The position numbers were made by a program, and so were the translations under genes. DNA of 64,000 bases from Saccharum officinarum (lineage: Eukaryota; Streptophyta; Magnoliopsida; Poales; Poaceae), in the NCBI GenBank assembly GCA_020631735.1, contig CM036170.1, forward strand, positions 64,309,737-64,373,736, read 5' to 3'. The notes beneath the pieces were generated by a model. It was not told the origin of the DNA. It ran no database searches and saw nothing but the letters and a program-made list of their open reading frames with translations. Numbering within the stretch: position 1 is the stretch's first letter; the number at the start of each line of letters is the position of its first letter. Below, piece by piece: positions 11,120 through 21,051 of the stretch.

Positions 11120-12490
11120 TTAAGCCGATTCTGGAGCTTCTAGAGCAGCAGCAGTAGACGAGGCCAGCTTAGCTGCCTCTGAGGCTGACTTAGCCGTCTC
11201 TGCAGCAAGGTGTGCCGGCTTAGCCGGGTTGGCAGCAGAAGCAGCGGCGGCACGCCGGTCTTCCGGAGGGTTCTTGACTTGTTCGGAGTTCACCACTTCA
11301 CCCTCCATCTTGGCGAGCTTCTCCCGCTTCTGTTGCCTGTGCCGAGCACGTTGTAACTTGCGCTATTGAGTTTTATTCAACCTCGGTGGGCACCACTTAG
11401 GTTGTAGATACTTGGAATCAATTTCAGCGCGCTCCTTCTTCTCATCTTCATCAACTTCTTTAGGAACCTCATCTTGCTTAGGTGCTGGAGCTTTCTCAAT
11501 GACAATCGGCCCAACATGGTTATTGATAGGAGCTTCCATAGAGCCGATTATGATCACGGATTGAGGCCTAGCCCTTAGCGGAGGAACAATAGGAGCCTCG
11601 ACCTTCTTAGGCACATATGTTTGTTGCACTGGTGCCTTTCCTAGATCACGAGGAGCTTGAACCTTAGGTGGAACCGCCGAACCTTGAATAGCATCGCTAG
11701 AGCTTGATTGACCATGGTCCAATCAGCTAAAGACAGAAGGCCGTGGAACTGGACCAGCAAGCTCTCCCACCCTTTGTTGAGCTTGGATGGGCGCCGGTGG
11801 AGGATATGGCACCCAAACTCCATAGGGACCCCATTGTGGCAGGACTGGAGGTGGAATCGGAGGTCCCCAACGAGATACATGAGGTACAACCCTCTAAGAT
11901 GGAGCTGCAAGTTGCATCATCATCAATTACTTATTCTTCTTATCTTCTCGTTTGGGCGGTGTGGATTCTCTTTTTTTTAACGACCGATTCTAGGAATCGG
12001 CCTTTTCTTGCTTGTATTTGGCCATAAGCCTATCAAAGGTGCATGGCGGCTTCGACATGAATTTCTCTTAGTTCTTTTTCTCATTAGTCTTCCAAGTTCC
12101 AATCTCTGGCCTACGTGGGACAAATGTGTGCAAAACTTGAATACTGGAAGAAACATTGCTGCTGGAACTAGGGGAGTCGGCTAAGCCGACAGGGACTGTC
12201 GGCTCAGTCGACTTGGCTGAGGTGGAGGAGTCGGCTAAGCCAACACCCGGAGGCAGCTCAGCCAAGTGGCTCTGCTGGTGGGTGGAGTTGGCTTGGCCGA
12301 GTGCTCTAGTTGGCCTAGCCGGCCTCTGCTGTGCCGCCACCATTTCGTGCCACCGCTGTCTTCTTAGAAATTGTGCTGATCCAGCAGTGATCTTCAACTT
12401 GTTCTTTCCTTCCTCATCCTTCTCAAGCATCACCTTGCGCCCCAAATTCACTTGGACATTCGGTGCTGCACGTGGCTCACCGATAATCAC
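11120..12490 (-). pseudogene. Tat gag-protease spacer, Ala/Pro-rich, decayed
   Basis: Open stretches on the minus strand include KYLQPKWCPPRLNKTQ (a conserved Tat spacer motif just before protease) followed by a basic segment, and low-complexity Ala/Lys/Ser segments near 11120-11300. A second segment at 12068-12490 has VGLADS repeated. At the DNA level these low-complexity parts are built from CGGCTAAGCCGA-like palindromes. No enzyme domain is visible. Several stops and frame changes. Confidence 0.65.
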
Positions 12491-12678
12491 ATTCTTGCCT
12501 TAAACTTTATCGGCTTGCTCGGGACGGATCAAGACAGCGGGTGGTCCTGCTTCAATAGTATGCATTGGGAACGGGACCTTATCAACTTGCATATCAGAAA
12601 GACTCAATCGTCCCTCATTAAGGGCCGATTGGACCTACCAACGGAAAACATTGCAAACGTTAGTGGCATGAGAAAAAA

Positions 12679-14242
12679 TTATGATATTTGCAATAAGCTC
12701 TTTTTTAACTCATCAATCGAAGGCAATGTGTAATTGATTCTAATGTAACCGAATTTTAACAATTCATCAAAAATTCGGTCGCATTTAGAGAAATCAAAAG
12801 TAAACTTCATCTCTTCACCCCGATTCTTATGAATTGGTTTGAGAGATGGACATGTAACCATTTTATTCTTTGTTGGCCATCTAATTTCAGCGGCCATGCA
12901 TTCTTGATTTTCATCATCCGAACCATCTGAATAAGTACTAAAAGCATGTGTGTTCGAACAATGTGTCTTATATGTATCACGAGACTCTTTAAGGCGCGAT
13001 TCCCAAAAAAATGGCCCTCTCGATAAGATGATTGAAACTAGTAAATTGCACATTCTCTAACTTTTCTCTAATTCTAGAATGAAAACCATTAAAGCATATG
13101 TCAACAAGATCTCTTTCTGAAATACTCAAATGAAAGCACTTATTTTTAATTTCTCTAACTTTGTTAAAGAATTCTACAACAGTTTCATCAAGCATTTGCT
13201 TAACAGAAGTAATATGTGACAATCTAGTTTCTTGGATTCCAGTGTAAAAATGACTATGAAATTTCTCTTCTAATTCAGCCCAAGAATTAATGCACAATGG
13301 TGGTAAAGAAGTAAATCAAGCAAAAGCAGTGCCAGTTAAAGATAAAGGAAAATTGCGAATTTTCATGTAATCAAGAGCACTAGCTTCTCCTAATTTAGCA
13401 AGATACATACTAACATGTTCCATTGTTGTTTTACTACCACTACCATTGAACTTCTGAAAATCCGATACCTTCCAGCCATCAGGATTTCACATATAATCAA
13501 TTGCTGAAGGGTACGGCTTGGTGTACATGTTTCTAGCAGTTTTAAGGTGAATACCTAGACTTTCCTCAAGAGACTTGGTAAAATCATCCTTAAACCGATT
13601 TAACACATCGTTAAAATCGGTAGAAGGAGAATTCTGAATATTCTCTTGCATAGGATTCCTACTAGGAGGCTTTGGTGGGTTTGGCAAAATATTATTTCCA
13701 TCCAAAGCTCTCGATGTTCTATAATCAGTTCATAATGTTTGAGCCGATTGTTGAACACCACCTGTTGCACTTGTTCCAACATGACCGGTTTTATCGGCTA
13801 AAGAAGCCGAAGAAACCTATTTTAATTTACTAGCCTCACTAACAGAAGATTGATTCTTAAAGAAACCTTGGGGCATACCAAATTTAGGTGGTGGCAAGAC
13901 ACCTGATTGATCTGAATCGGTTGTTTTACCTTCTAATTTATTTAATCTATCCTCAAGTGCTTCACGTGATTCTTGCAATTTTTGTGTTAGTGAAACTTGT
14001 TGATCTAAAACCAACTTAGCAACTTCAGCTTGTGAAATGGGACCATCATCAAACTTAGGGGGATCATTAGGATATACCTCATGTGCCGATGATGTGAAAG
14101 CCATGAAATCAGCAACGCTTGGCTCCTTGAATTGCGTAACATGATTATGCCGATCTTTGGAACATCCCCCTAAGAAGGCGTTCGTGAGATCGACAATCTT
14201 GGCTTGCAACTGCACTTGCAATTCTTCGGAGAGCTCCTCCAT
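12679..14242 (-). pseudogene. Ty3/Tat gag, interrupted by stops and a frameshift
   Basis: Gag forms the particle. The frame from 14242 holds an N-terminal region with a predicted coiled coil (LVLDQQVSLTQKLQESRE), then the capsid-like Retrotrans_gag part at 13297-12989 (WAELEEKFHSHFYTG, MLDETVVEFFNKVREIKNK, ERDLVDICFNGFHSRIREKLE). The same frame contains stops at 13817 and 13487. After a frameshift near 13010 the conserved gag tail continues to 12679 (MVTCPSLKPI, FTFDFSKCDRIFDELLKFG). It follows the PBS as expected for a 5' ORF. Confidence 0.85.
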
Positions 14243-14352
14243 AGACTTTGGCTTGATAATGTTGTCGCTATGAACTTCGCTCGAGCTCTTCGCAGCATCA
14301 CCACTGATCCCATGTCACTGGTTGATGGAAACTTCAACTTTTGCCTTGGTTT

Positions 14353-14370
14353 CCCCAGTGGAGTCGCCAA
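14353..14370 (-). other. Primer-binding site of the Ty3/Tat element
   Basis: On the minus strand, just inside the 5' LTR, the sequence reads TTGGCGACTCCACTGGGG. Its position and TGGCG start fit a plant Ty3 PBS that pairs with a tRNA 3' end. The tRNA species is not assigned. Confidence 0.65.
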
Positions 14371-14376
14371 AAAGTA

Positions 14377-15192
14377 TGTTGATGTCAAAACGGATCCGAG
14401 CCAACACACCGGTGGGCTTTGGACGCCCTAGAGGCCGCACACACAACCTGCAACGCGGTAAGAACGCAACGTAATCGACCAAACCGATCTAGAGACCGAT
14501 TAGGTCGATGTGAAGCTCATTCTTGGCCGGAAAAAGCTCCCGAACTACTCCCGGAAGGATCCGTCGGGGAGGAGCACGTGGAGGATCTCCTAGGACCGGC
14601 AAGGCCGCCTAGAATGCCGATGAATCTCATGGAGAGACGTCACCGAACAGCAGGGTAGAAGGTTGAAGAGGGAGAATTAGGGCAAATAGGTGATATGTTG
14701 TGTTTTTTGACGATTGGATAGATGAGATCTCAATCGGTCATGATCCTCTCATATATATAGAGGGGGTGATCTTATCCCAATAGGAAATCTCTCCAAGACT
14801 TATTTTTCAAGTTTTCCACATCTAAAAACCGATCTAGAAACAAATCGGTTTGAGATTCGAAAGTCAGATTTTCGGAATAAATACCTACCGGTACTTCTAG
14901 TGAGGCTCCACCGGTAGTACCGGTCCCCACCGGAAGTTCCGGTCTCGGACCGGAAGTACCGGTAGTTCATTTTCACGCAAAACTGTGCCTTCCTCCGTCA
15001 GCCACCAGAAGTACGGACCGGAAGTACTGGTAGCCCAGACAGATATTTTCTTGGAGGCATAACTCTCTTATCCGGACCCCAAATTGGATGTTCCATATAT
15101 ATTTTTTGACCATCTCGACGAGAGGAACACAATGGTGAAGTCCGTTACACATTTTGACAACTTCACAAAATGGGCATTTTTGGTTGTCAACA
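14377..15192 (-). repeat. Right (5') LTR of the Ty3/Tat element
   Basis: 816 bp, plus-strand start TGTTGATGTCAAAACGG and end TTTTTGGTTGTCAACA. Uninterrupted, so it defines what the left LTR looked like before the solo-LTR insertion. Contains the ACCGG repeat block at about 14887-15035 and a TATA-like CATATATATAGAGG at 14750-14763. Confidence 0.94.
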
Positions 15193-15660
15193 TGCATATT
15201 CATCACGAGCATAAAAATCCACCATTGGGAAGGTTTTTGAGAAAACCCCAATCTCTTTGATGATTTTTGAGTTCGTGAGTGATTTGGTGAGTTCTTTACT
15301 GCTCTAAGGATATATCCTCTGAACACTCTCAAGAACATCCATGCAAAGTTTCAGATCGATCCGAGTTGTTTTGGTCGAGTTTCAGCTTTTGAATCGATTT
15401 TTGCTGGCCTCTGTTCATACAAACCAGACAGGTCTGGTAGCCACACCGGACAAGTCTAGTGTGAGGAGGTATCTGCGCAACTCCGAGTGCTGACTGGACA
15501 AGCTTACCGGACAAGTCCAGCGACTCCAATGTGAAGGGTTGCGGTCTTGGCTAGTTTTTGGATGGCTTGGTTTCAGTGTGCTCCATTGTGTTTATTCTGC
15601 TGTCTTCAGTTCATTTAGTCACTAGTTGGCTAGAGTAAGCTTTTCGTGTAGTTTTTGTGC
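15193..15660. repeat. Probable LTR fragment with CCGGACAAGTC motifs
   Basis: No ORF. Contains GACAGGTCTGGTAG, CCGGACAAGTCTAG, GACTGGACAAGC and CCGGACAAGTCCAG between 15425 and 15522, then T/G-rich sequence like the U5 of SIRE-type LTRs (TTCGTGTAG). It resembles other LTRs in this window that carry a GC-rich motif block. Boundaries are not defined. Confidence 0.4.
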
Positions 15661-17354
15661 TTTGGGGTTGAATCTGAGACAACGGTCGCATTTGAAAGAA
15701 AATTGGAACCGGCTCTCATTCATCCTCCTCCTAGTCGTCTTTCTCGGTCCTTCGTCCTCAGTTGCATTAGCAACATTCCCTGGTTCCTCTTCCTCTGCAT
15801 CTATGTTGAAGCACTTAATAGGGTCACTTGTTTTTTATTGGTAATGAAAAGTAACATCCGACTTTACCCCTTACTAGAGAAATTATTTCATCGGTGATAA
15901 GATTAGATAAGGTTTCTATAAAAAGTAAAAACGTGGACCACTTCATGCACAAAATGCTGGTAATGTCGATGTTCATGACTACTCCATCAGTCCGTCCAAA
16001 CTAATCCGTGTGATCCAACAAACACCATTTTTAAAACAGGTACCCAATGAGAAGTACTATACAGGTACTATGCCGCTAATTCATGTCACGTCGTTTGGGA
16101 TGATATAAAAAGTCACAGAGACAGAGCCATTCCTAACGCACACCTCCATCCAAACTTGCGGTCGCCGTGCCTGGCATAGTCGCATTGCATGCATCTCTCG
16201 TAGTACTGGAGCTGAAACGGAACGGCGTGTCCGAACTCCGAAAGCGATAAGGCTTCCCCCGGTTCGTTCCAGAGTAGCAAATACTAGGAGCACAGCACCA
16301 CTCGTACGTAACAATAATTTAGCACACGTACTATAATTAGGCGTCGGTTAGTTCCAGAGTATAAAAACGCGTTGCCTTTGCTTAGCGCACGCAACAGGTG
16401 GGTGACACTGACATCACCGCCGTGCGAGAGGCGCCAGCGGTGGGAGGCGTGAAGTCGCGCGCCTGACGGGAGCCGCTGCGTCACGGCACGGGCCCGCCCG
16501 GTGGGTTGAGGACTACCCGCACTCATGGACCTCTATATTCATCCTCTATACGTCATAGTTAGCAAGATTCTCTCCTCTATACTCAATTCTCCCGCACTCA
16601 TCCATCCTCTATATCATCCTCTATCTACTCTATTCACTGTGGGATCCACTTGTCACTTTATCTAAATATATCCATGTGTGATCTAGTTTTGAAGGATTTA
16701 TTGAGACGAATTTAATGGTGCAATCGAAATTTAATTTAGATTTTTGGTTTGTGAGTTATAGCATTTTTTCCTTTGTTTAGCTAGTGGGGTCCGCCACTAC
16801 AGAGTATAGAGTAAGCACAGTACTACTCTAAATATAGAGTGAGAGAAAGAATAGAGTATCGTTTTAGAGTATCCAGTACAGCAGTTTTTACTTTATATTC
16901 ATACTCTAAAACTTTAGAGTATCGTTTTAGAGTACCGCTACGGAGAGTGTGAGGCGGTGGTACGCGCTGACGCGGTCCTCCCCCGTCACCGTACCGATCC
17001 GGCACCGCATCAAATCATGGAGGCGTTGTCACCCAGCGTCCAGCGATCCTCTGCGCCTCCGAGGAACCGTGCCGCTGGTGTGCCCATCAATATACAGGCA
17101 GTGCACCAGCAACGATAGCCAATCGTACGGTCCTCTCTCTATTTTTTTTCCTTTTGGAAGCTAGATAAACGTGAAACTAGGATCCAAGGACAAGGAGGTG
17201 TCACGGTCATACCTGGTGGCGGTAGTATTGGAAATTGGAGTATCTAGTATATGCGGCGCATTGAGGTCACTCAGAGTTTGACCGACATTTTTAGACCCTA
17301 CTAGTGGAGTCGTTAAGACTAATGGTGGTGACTGCCAGCACAAGGCTTCACCTA
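15661..17354. other. Intergenic; no gene supported
   Basis: Small ORFs without recognisable domains. 16080-16500 is GC-rich and contains GAGTATAAAAACGCG at 16354, which could be a promoter remnant. 16510-16940 is CTCTAT/AGAGTA-rich, with the phrase GAGTATCGTTTTAGAGTA repeated at about 16855 and 16917, possibly an unclassified MITE. 16940-17160 is GC-rich without a supported frame. Confidence 0.4.
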
Positions 17355-17584
17355 GGCCCGTTTGGTTTGGTTTTGTTAAATTTTAACTCCCATCATATAA
17401 ATATTTCCTCAAATGTATAGAGTACTAAATGTAGACTAATTGCATGCATGTCGACACAAATTAGGAGTAATTTACGAGACGAATCTATTAAGCCTAATTA
17501 GTCCAAGATTGAAAACTTTTTGTCAAATAAGACGAAAGTGCTACAGTGTTTGTTAAACTTTAACTCCTCAAACCAAACACCCCC
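17355..17584. mobile_element. Tourist-like MITE
   Basis: Starts GGCCCGTTTGGTTTGG and ends CCTCAAACCAAACACCCCC, imperfect inverted repeats, flanked by CTA and TTA. A TWA target is typical of PIF/Harbinger elements. The interior includes ACGAGACGAATCTATTAAG and GTGCTACAGTG, shared with the GTTTAG-type MITEs nearby. Confidence 0.75.
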
Positions 17585-17610
17585 TTAGTTTAAGTTCCTC
17601 AAGCGTTTTA

Positions 17611-17853
17611 CTCCTCTCTGTCCATGAATAAATAGATTTCTGGAATTGTCTTAAGTCAAATTTTTTAGACTTCGACCGAATTTCTAGAATAAAACATTAA
17701 GATGTATGTTATCAAATTAGTATCATTAGATTTACCATAGAAGAATATATTTTCATAAGATGCTCATTTTATATCATAGATGTTCTTTTTTTTCCTATAA
17801 AATTAGTCAAACTTAAAAAAAATGACCGACACGGACTCGGGGGACGGAGGGAG
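17611..17853. mobile_element. Stowaway MITE (Tc1/mariner)
   Basis: Flanked by TA at 17609-17610 and 17854-17855. The right end GGGACGGAGGGAG is the canonical Stowaway inverted repeat; the left end CTCCTCTCTGTCC is its mutated partner. AT-rich interior, no ORF. Confidence 0.85.
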
Positions 17854-17904
17854 TATTACTACAGGTCTCCAAAAGCTTCAAACGCCAGCATTGAACTCTA
17901 CTCT

Positions 17905-18163
17905 GGGCATGTTTGGTTCGTGTTGCAGTTTGCCACTCTAAACCTTCGGTAAACTGTGGCCGCCACAAAAAATTTGACGATCAAAATCAAAGTCGCACTT
18001 GTGACAAAGCTTGGCAAGAAAATGAGTCTATAATGTGTGGAAAGGATGCTAAGAAAGTACGGTATACAGTAGTTGTGGCAGCAAACCAAACAACTACAAC
18101 AAAACTATTGCATGACTAACCTATGGCATGGCAGCACGTTGTGGTCATGAACCAAACATGACC
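17905..18163. mobile_element. MITE with GGGCATGTTTGGTTC terminal repeats
   Basis: Left end GGGCATGTTTGGTTCGTG and the complement of the right end GGTCATGTTTGGTTCATG match at 15 of 18 positions. Interior unlike the neighbouring GTTTAG family. Target duplication not clear. Confidence 0.7.
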
Positions 18164-18179
18164 TTATTCTCAAATTTGA

Positions 18180-18342
18180 TTAAATATGTAAGAACCGGTA
18201 TTTATAATATTTAATAGATAAAATTGGATTAGGCATGCATATGCTCTTATAAAATTATTTAAAATATAAATATTGGTATGTTTTAGATTTAAAATCGATT
18301 AACTAATAACACAATTATATTTTTTAGTACGGAGGGATTATC
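18180..18342. mobile_element. Partial Stowaway-like MITE
   Basis: AT-rich stretch ending TTTTTTAGTACGGAGGGAT, which keeps only the right Stowaway terminus. The left end is not recognisable, so extent is approximate. Confidence 0.5.
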
Positions 18343-18386
18343 ATTCTCCTGCTATTTTCTTGAGGCAGTGTACATGCCTATACCAA

Positions 18387-18622
18387 GGCCCCGTTTAGAT
18401 GCTGAAAAAATTTCAAACCGATGAATAATACCACTTTCGTCTTATTTGGCAAATATTGTCCAATCATGGACCAACTAGGCTCAAAAGATTCATCTCGTGA
18501 TTTTCAACTAAACTGTGTAATTAGTTATTTTTTACCTACATTTACTACTTCATACATGGGTCCAAAGATTGATGTGATGGAGAGAGAGTGAAAAAATTTC
18601 AACTTTTGGAGTGCATCTAAGG
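18387..18622. mobile_element. MITE, GTTTAGAT-terminus family, copy 1 of a cluster
   Basis: Starts GGCCCCGTTTAGATGC and ends GTGCATCTAAGGGGC. The interior keeps the family words in the opposite orientation to the 2.8 kb copy (CCACTTTCGTCTTATTTG, AAAAGATTCATCTCGTG). Its right end abuts the next copy. Confidence 0.7.
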
Positions 18623-18874
18623 GGCTGTTTAGTTGGCAAAATTTTTGGTGAAACGCTACTGTAGCAGTTTCGTTGTTATTTGGTAAATATTGTCTAATCA
18701 TGGTCTAATTAGGCTTAAAAGATTTGTCTCGTCCATTTCGTCTAAACTGTGTAATTAGTTTTATTTTTTATCTATATTTAATGTTTCATGCATTTGTTCA
18801 AAGATTTGATGTGACGGAGAATCTGAAAATTTTGGCAAAATTTTTGGCATCTAAACGGTGCCTAAACAAGGCCC
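18620..18874. mobile_element. MITE, GTTTAG-terminus family, copy 2 of a cluster
   Basis: Starts GGGGCTGTTTAGTTGGC and ends CCTAAACAAGGCCC. Interior with GTAGCAGTTTCGTTG, GATTTGTCTCGTCCATTTCG and GATTTGATGTGACGGAG. Shares its left terminus with copy 1. Confidence 0.7.
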
Positions 18875-19021
18875 AAGGCACCAGCAAGGCTCCAAAGAAG
18901 GAATCAGAAATGGACGGTGATCTGAACCGGGTAGTCCGGGAGACCGGGAGCCGACAGCGCAAGAAACACCTACTGTATCACGTGTGTCGTACGCAGAAGG
19001 CCCCGGTCACAAATCGACAGA

Positions 19022-19260
19022 GGCGCTGTTTAGATGGCTCCCAAATTCCAAGTTTTTTCACTCCCTTCATCACATTAATTTTTGACGCATGCATGGAGCA
19101 GTAAATATTGATAAAAAAATAACTAATTACATAGTTTAGTAGTAAATCACGAGACGAATCTTTTAAGCCTAGTTCGTCCGCGATTGCACAATAATTACCA
19201 AATACAAACGAATGTGCTACAGTAACTAGAGTTGAAAAAATTTGCAATCTAAACAAGGTC
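19022..19260. mobile_element. MITE, GTTTAGAT-terminus family, copy 3 of a cluster
   Basis: Starts GGCGCTGTTTAGATGGC and ends GCAATCTAAACAAGGTC, with the family interior (CATGCATGGAGCAGTAAATA, CACGAGACGAATCTTTTAAG, GTGCTACAGTAAC). Confidence 0.75.
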
Positions 19261-19465
19261 TTCCAAAAGTTTACAAGATTCCCGTCACATCGAATTTTTA
19301 GACGCATGCATAAAGTATTAAATATAGATAAAAAATAACTAATTACATAGTCTGGTTGTAAATTACGAGACGAATCTTTCGAACCTAATTAACCTATGAT
19401 TAGACACTAATTACTAAATACAAACGATACTCCCAAAAACTTTACATATACAACTAAACACAGCC
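19261..19465. mobile_element. MITE, GTTTAG-terminus family, copy 4, left end missing
   Basis: Family interior (CGTCACATCGAATTTTTAG, CATAAAGTATTAAATATAG, ACGAGACGAATCTTTCGA) and an intact right end CAACTAAACACAGCC. It joins copy 3 directly and lacks its own left terminus. Confidence 0.65.
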
Positions 19466-19678
19466 AGAATTTATTGCAACAACGACAAGCATTAAAGCCG
19501 GTCGTCATCCGCCAGACGTGCAACATGATAACCGTGCCAGATCATGCCGGGGCGGACCGGACGTGTGGCGCACCAGACTGGCCAATGACGAAACCGTTCT
19601 CGGTTCCAACACGTGCATCACGAACACTTTTTGAAAGATTATCACGAACAATTTAGGCAGGAACACCTTCTCGTTTAA

Positions 19679-19914
19679 GCCATGTTTAGATCCCAAATTT
19701 TTTTGAAAAATTTTTTATAGTATTTTTCGTTGTTATTTGGTAAAATTTATCTAACCATGGACTAACTAGACTCAAAAGATTCGACATTTAGAGGTAAACT
19801 ATGCAATTAGTTATTTTTTACCTATATTTAATGCTCTATACATGTGTCAAAGATTCAATGTGATAGCTACTTAGCAAAATTTTTTTTTGTCTTTTTGGCC
19901 ATCTAAACCAGACC
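19679..19914. mobile_element. MITE, GTTTAGAT-terminus family, copy 5 of a cluster
   Basis: Starts GCCATGTTTAGATCCC and ends CATCTAAACCAGACC, interior in the orientation of copies 1 and 2. Lies just left of the Mutator-like element. Confidence 0.7.
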
Positions 19915-20032
19915 TCACGTACAACGGGGCTGTTTGTGCCGTCTCTATGCCATCAGTTTTGCAGAAAGACCCCCGACGGAACCAAGAGACAGGGAGGTCG
20001 TCGTCTCACGAGAGGACGACCCCGGCTCATGC

Positions 20033-20252
20033 GATTTTTTTTATTTTTAACATTTTTAAAAACTATTTTTAATTTTAGCACCAAAAGTTTTTTTTATATC
20101 TAACACTTTTGACCGCTCTCCACGCGAGGGAGCGGCATTTCAACTTTGCCGCTCTTCACGTGGAGGAGCGGCAATGATGCTGATGTGGCAGTGGCGAAAA
20201 GCGGGCACGGGGCTGCCGCTCCCCCCTGGAGGAGCGGCAAACCTGCCGCTCC
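20033..20252 (+). repeat. Left terminal inverted repeat of the MULE, hairpin-rich
   Basis: Matches the complement of 30358-30576 nearly throughout. It contains GCCGCTC...GAGCGGC arm pairs: 20113-20136, 20148-20172, 20215-20238 and (starting in the TIR) 20245-20269. Spacers between arms are about 10-12 nt. A further longer pair sits just inside at 20326-20365. Confidence 0.92.
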
Positions 20253-20325
20253 CCAGATCAGCGAGCGGCAAAACGGTTGCTTCTGCCCCCTTCCGACAAA
20301 ACATTTCTTCCGCGGGCCCCCCGCT

Positions 20326-20365
20326 GCCGCTCCTTGATCTGGGGAGTGGCAGATCAAGGAGCGGC
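20326..20365. repeat. Perfect 15-bp-arm hairpin inside the MULE left end
   Basis: Arms GCCGCTCCTTGATCT (20326-20340) and AGATCAAGGAGCGGC (20351-20365) with a 10-nt loop. The right end of the element has the related ACCGCTCCTTGATCTGAGGA near 30275. Confidence 0.85.
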
Positions 20366-20399
20366 AATGGGGGGGGGCGCGGGACGATATGTTGTGTGT

Positions 20400-20690
20400 C
20401 GGGCTCATGTGCTGTCACCGAGAGTCGCTGTTAGACGACGCCCGCACCACCCCCCACGGAAGGACGCCCAGAGGAGCGGCGGCGGCAGCGCCCCTCCCCC
20501 CGCGCGCGCCCCCTGGCGGCGCAGGGCCGCCCCTCTCCTACTCCCCTCCAGGGCCCCTCCCCCGCGCGCACCCGCGCAGCAGCTCCCTCGAGCCCGAGCA
20601 GCCGCGCCGCGCGTTGCCCCTTGAGCAGCGCCGAGCCCCCTCCCTCGAGCACTTCGGCCCCGATAGCAGCTCCCCGCGTCCAAGTTAAGG
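20400..20690 (+). other. GC-rich non-coding leader of the MULE transposase gene
   Basis: Very GC/C-rich block in an AT-rich element, with open frames in several phases and no domain. It ends at a plausible donor (GTTAAG/GTAATACC). Most simply the 5' leader exon of the plus-strand gene; a captured host fragment (Pack-MULE style) is an alternative that needs a genome search. Confidence 0.45.
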
Positions 20691-21051
20691 TAATACCGTT
20701 TTTCTATTTTTTTGAATTTTTGATATATTTTGATTGTTAGTTAGATTAGTTTGTTTAGCTAGTATTGTTAGTATAAATAGTTAGTTTAATTGTTTAGTTG
20801 GTATCATTAGTAAAGTTAGCATAGTTAGTATAGATATTATAAATAGTTATTTTAGTTAGTATGATTAGTAAAGTTAGTATAAGTATTATAAATAGTTAGA
20901 ATAGTTAGTATGTATAGTTTAGATTAGTTAAGTTAGTATAGGTGATATAAATAGTTACTTTAGTTAGTTTAGTTAGTATAATATAGTTAGTAAACTTAGT
21001 ATAGTTAGTTTGCTTGGACGACTTGATGAAGTTTGCTCGAATGGTTTTCAG
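20691..21051 (+). repeat. Leader intron made largely of TTAGT-type repeats
   Basis: Between a GTAATACC donor and the acceptor GGTTTTCAG immediately before ATG (21052). From about 20735 to 21012 it is a degenerate array of TTAGT, TTAGTATA and ATAGTTAG words, with the phrase TATTATAAATAGTTA present twice. An intron ending right at the start codon fits a UTR intron. Confidence 0.6.

Larger units (their letters stand above)
3691..15192 (-). mobile_element. Ty3/Gypsy retrotransposon, Tat-type lineage, two LTRs, degenerate
   Basis: Bounded by two TG...CA LTRs: left 3691-3752 plus 5840-6594, right 14377-15192 (about 816 bp each). All coding signals are on the minus strand, so the right LTR is the 5' LTR. 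In transcription order: PBS, gag, a long spacer, aspartic protease, reverse transcriptase, RNase H, a second RNase H-like domain, integrase. The extra RNase H after the first is the hallmark of the Tat lineage. The LTRs differ by scattered substitutions (a few per cent by eye). ORFs are broken by stops and frameshifts. Flanking pentamers (GGCAC left, TGCAT right) are not a clean target duplication. Confidence 0.93.
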
